Origin: Bacilli bacterium
Lineage (GTDB): Bacteria; Bacillota_I; Bacilli_A; RF39; UBA660
NCBI GenBank assembly: GCA_024698845.1
Contig: JAILQR010000083.1
Location: 1 to 5,997 of the forward strand
Reading direction: 5' to 3'
Length of the DNA stretch: 5,997 nucleotides
Numbering within the stretch: the first letter of the stretch is position 1; each line of letters begins with the position of its first letter. The notes beneath the pieces were generated by a model, which searched no databases, was not told the DNA's origin, and saw only the letters and a list, made by a program, of their open reading frames with translations. Made by a program: the position numbers and the translations under genes. This document shows positions 4,062 to 5,997 of this stretch, one piece after another.

Positions 4062-5997
4062 GTGAGTAAGATAGAAGGAAAAATAAGAAATATTTTGTTT
4101 TCTAGTGAGAGTGGTTACACTGTTGCTTTATTTCGAGTTAAAAAAACAAATGATAATGATATGAAAGATTTTCTAAATAGAACTATTACAGTCAGTGGAA
4201 ATTTTATAAATCCCAATTTAGAAGATTTATATGTTTTAGATGGAAATTATATAGAGCATCCAAGATATGGATTTCAATTTAAAGTAGATTCATATGATAA
4301 AGTAATGCCTACTAATAAAGATTCAGTTATAGAGTTTTTATCTAGTTCTTTAATTAAAGGTTGTGGCGAAAAAACAGCAAAATTAATTGTTGATGAACTA
4401 GGTGAGAATGCAATTAATATCATAAAAAAAGATCCAACATGTTTACTTAAGATTAAAGGCTTAAGTGAAAATAAAGTAAATAAAATTTACTTATCAATTT
4501 GTAGTTATTCATCAGCAGATGAAACACTACTTTATTTAAAAAATTTAGGATTTCAAGTTCCAGAATGCTCTTTAATATATAATAAGTATGGTGATGGATC
4601 TATAGATGTAGTTGAAAACAAGTTCTATCGTTTAATTGATTTAATAAGCTTTAAAAAACTAGATTCTATATATGTAAATAATTTTGATAGAAATAGTGAT
4701 CAAAGAATTAATGCATGTATTATTGAATCAATTAAAGAAATAGAATGGTCAACAGGTAATACTCATAATAGTAAAATAGATATATATGATTACTTTATTA
4801 AAACTTTTAGAATAGATATAGATTTTGAAAGGTTTACAGATTATTTAAATTTATTAATTAAGAAAAAGGAATTAATTGTAGATGATGAAGAAATATATCT
4901 AGCTGAAACATTTCAAGATGAAGAAGATATAACTAATAAACTATTTAGAATTAGCAAAAATGGAATTCAAGATAAAGTAGCATTTAATAAAATAGAAGGT
5001 GCTATTAAAACAGGTAACATTATCTTTAATGAAGAACAAAAAGATGCTATTAAAACAGCTCTTAACAATCCGGTAACTATAATTAGTGGTGGTCCAGGAG
5101 TTGGTAAAACTACAATAATAAATGCAATTGTTAAAGCATATATGTCTTTTTATAAAATAACAAGTATGGAAGCTTTAAATAAAATAGCACTCCTTGCTCC
5201 AACTGGAAGAGCTGCTAAAAAGCTAGCATCTGCAACAATGATGCCAGCTCAAACAATTCATAGATTCTTAAAATGGAACAAGGAAAGTGATGATTTTCAA
5301 GTAAATGAATATAATCCTAATTATCAATCACTTATAATCGTAGATGAAGTAAGTATGATAGATAATCATTTATTTGCATCACTTTTAAGAGGACTTACAT
5401 CAAGAATAAAACTTGTGCTTGTTGGTGATGTTTTCCAACTTCCAAGTGTAGGTTCAGGTCAAATACTAAATGATCTAATTGAATCTGAAAGATTTAATTA
5501 TATTTTCCTAAAACAAATCTATAGACAAAGTGAAAACTCTTACATTCCTTATCTTGCAAGAGATATAAAAAATAAGGTTGTAAGTGATGAAATTTTTGAA
5601 AGAAAAGATGATTACACATTTATAAATGTTCCAATACAAAATATAAAAGGAACAATTAAGAAAATATGTGAAATAAGTAAATCAAAAAATATTAATGAAA
5701 ATGATATTCAGATATTAGCTCCAATGTATAAAGGAGAAAATGGAATTGATAACTTAAATCATATAATGCAAGAATTCTTTAATCCTAAATCGGATAAGAA
5801 AAAAGAAATTACATATGGATATGTAACATATAGAGAAAAAGATAAAGTACTACAACAAATTAATAATCCTGATTGTAATATCTTTAATGGTGATATAGGA
5901 TATATTACTAAGATAGAAACTAAATTAGAACCACGTAAAAAAGACGTTATTACAATAAATTTTGATGGTAATTTAGTTGAATATAATAAAGAAGATT
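4062..5997 (+). CDS. recD2: RecD2-type SF1B DNA helicase, 3'-partial, GTG start
   Basis: RecD2 is a 5'-3' DNA helicase of the RecD/TraA class found in Firmicutes and other bacteria without RecBCD; it acts in DNA repair and replication-fork maintenance. The frame opens at GTG (4062) and is still open at the right edge, giving 645 codons of an expected 720-850. Domains in order: an N-terminal OB-like region with the family's SSESGYTVALFRV (14-26); helix-hairpin-helix repeats with GCGEKTAKLIVDELGE (100-115) and IKGLSENKV (131-139); a middle region; then the helicase core. Helicase motifs are Walker A GGPGVGKTT (343-351, K349), motif Ia APTGRAAKKL (379-388) with QTIHRFL (397-403), motif II VDEVSMID (427-434, D428/E429), motif III GDVFQLPSVGSG (455-466) and IYRQSE (486-491, R488). 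Motifs V and VI would lie past the edge. It is separated from the preceding unit by a terminator. The N-terminal helix-hairpin-helix region distinguishes it from RecD1. Confidence 0.93.
   Translation, partial: MSKIEGKIRNILFSSESGYTVALFRVKKTNDNDMKDFLNRTITVSGNFINPNLEDLYVLDGNYIEHPRYGFQFKVDSYDKVMPTNKDSVIEFLSSSLIKGCGEKTAKLIVDELGENAINIIKKDPTCLLKIKGLSENKVNKIYLSICSYSSADETLLYLKNLGFQVPECSLIYNKYGDGSIDVVENKFYRLIDLISFKKLDSIYVNNFDRNSDQRINACIIESIKEIEWSTGNTHNSKIDIYDYFIKTFRIDIDFERFTDYLNLLIKKKELIVDDEEIYLAETFQDEEDITNKLFRISKNGIQDKVAFNKIEGAIKTGNIIFNEEQKDAIKTALNNPVTIISGGPGVGKTTIINAIVKAYMSFYKITSMEALNKIALLAPTGRAAKKLASATMMPAQTIHRFLKWNKESDDFQVNEYNPNYQSLIIVDEVSMIDNHLFASLLRGLTSRIKLVLVGDVFQLPSVGSGQILNDLIESERFNYIFLKQIYRQSENSYIPYLARDIKNKVVSDEIFERKDDYTFINVPIQNIKGTIKKICEISKSKNINENDIQILAPMYKGENGIDNLNHIMQEFFNPKSDKKKEITYGYVTYREKDKVLQQINNPDCNIFNGDIGYITKIETKLEPRKKDVITINFDGNLVEYNKED

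Noticed and set aside
1..5997. CRISPR arrays, insertion sequences, tRNA or rRNA genes, attachment sites
   Set aside because: No regularly spaced repeats, transposase-like frames, terminal inverted repeats or cloverleaf-forming sequence were seen on either strand; non-coding gaps total only a few hundred bases.

Overview
The window is a very AT-rich stretch with all recognisable genes on the + strand. It looks like a low-GC Firmicute/Bacilli relative, probably an uncultured gut lineage near Erysipelotrichia or the RF39/Mollicutes-like groups. This rests on base composition, the Firmicute-type genes (MtaB, RecD2), the AGGTGA/AAAGGAG Shine-Dalgarno sites, and a secreted-protein style common in those genomes. 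The lineage is an inference. Tryptophan is encoded by TGG and no in-frame TGA is needed, so nothing demands the Mycoplasma code. All five visible stops are TAA or TAG.

Region 1 (1-1492) is a surface module. It holds the 3' part of a gene for a large extracellular protein, open at the left edge, with a family-typical YYFRG...WRIVRI core and a VRPVLNI...DPYEI C-terminus. A second gene follows 10 bp later and encodes a 141-residue pilin-like protein: a short leader, Gly-Phe, a hydrophobic helix, then an Ig-like C-terminal domain. A strong hairpin/T-tract terminator overlaps the second gene's stop codon.

Region 2 (1493-1600) is a regulatory gap with repeated TTGTAAA elements, one pair forming a perfect inverted repeat, and candidate promoter elements.

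Region 3 (1601-4027) is a compact three-gene unit closed by its own terminator. It encodes a single-pass membrane protein with a long acidic tail (unknown function), MtaB (the tRNA ms2t6A37 methylthiotransferase), and a 142-residue hypothetical protein. Gaps of 11 bp and 1 bp suggest co-transcription and translational coupling.

Region 4 (4028-5997) is the start of a RecD2-type helicase gene. It begins at GTG, is probably transcribed from its own short-leader promoter, and is cut by the right edge after 645 codons.

Most of the window is ordinary. The parts worth a second look are the surface pair, the TTGTAAA cluster, the two unknown proteins flanking mtaB, and the matching layout of two gene starts.
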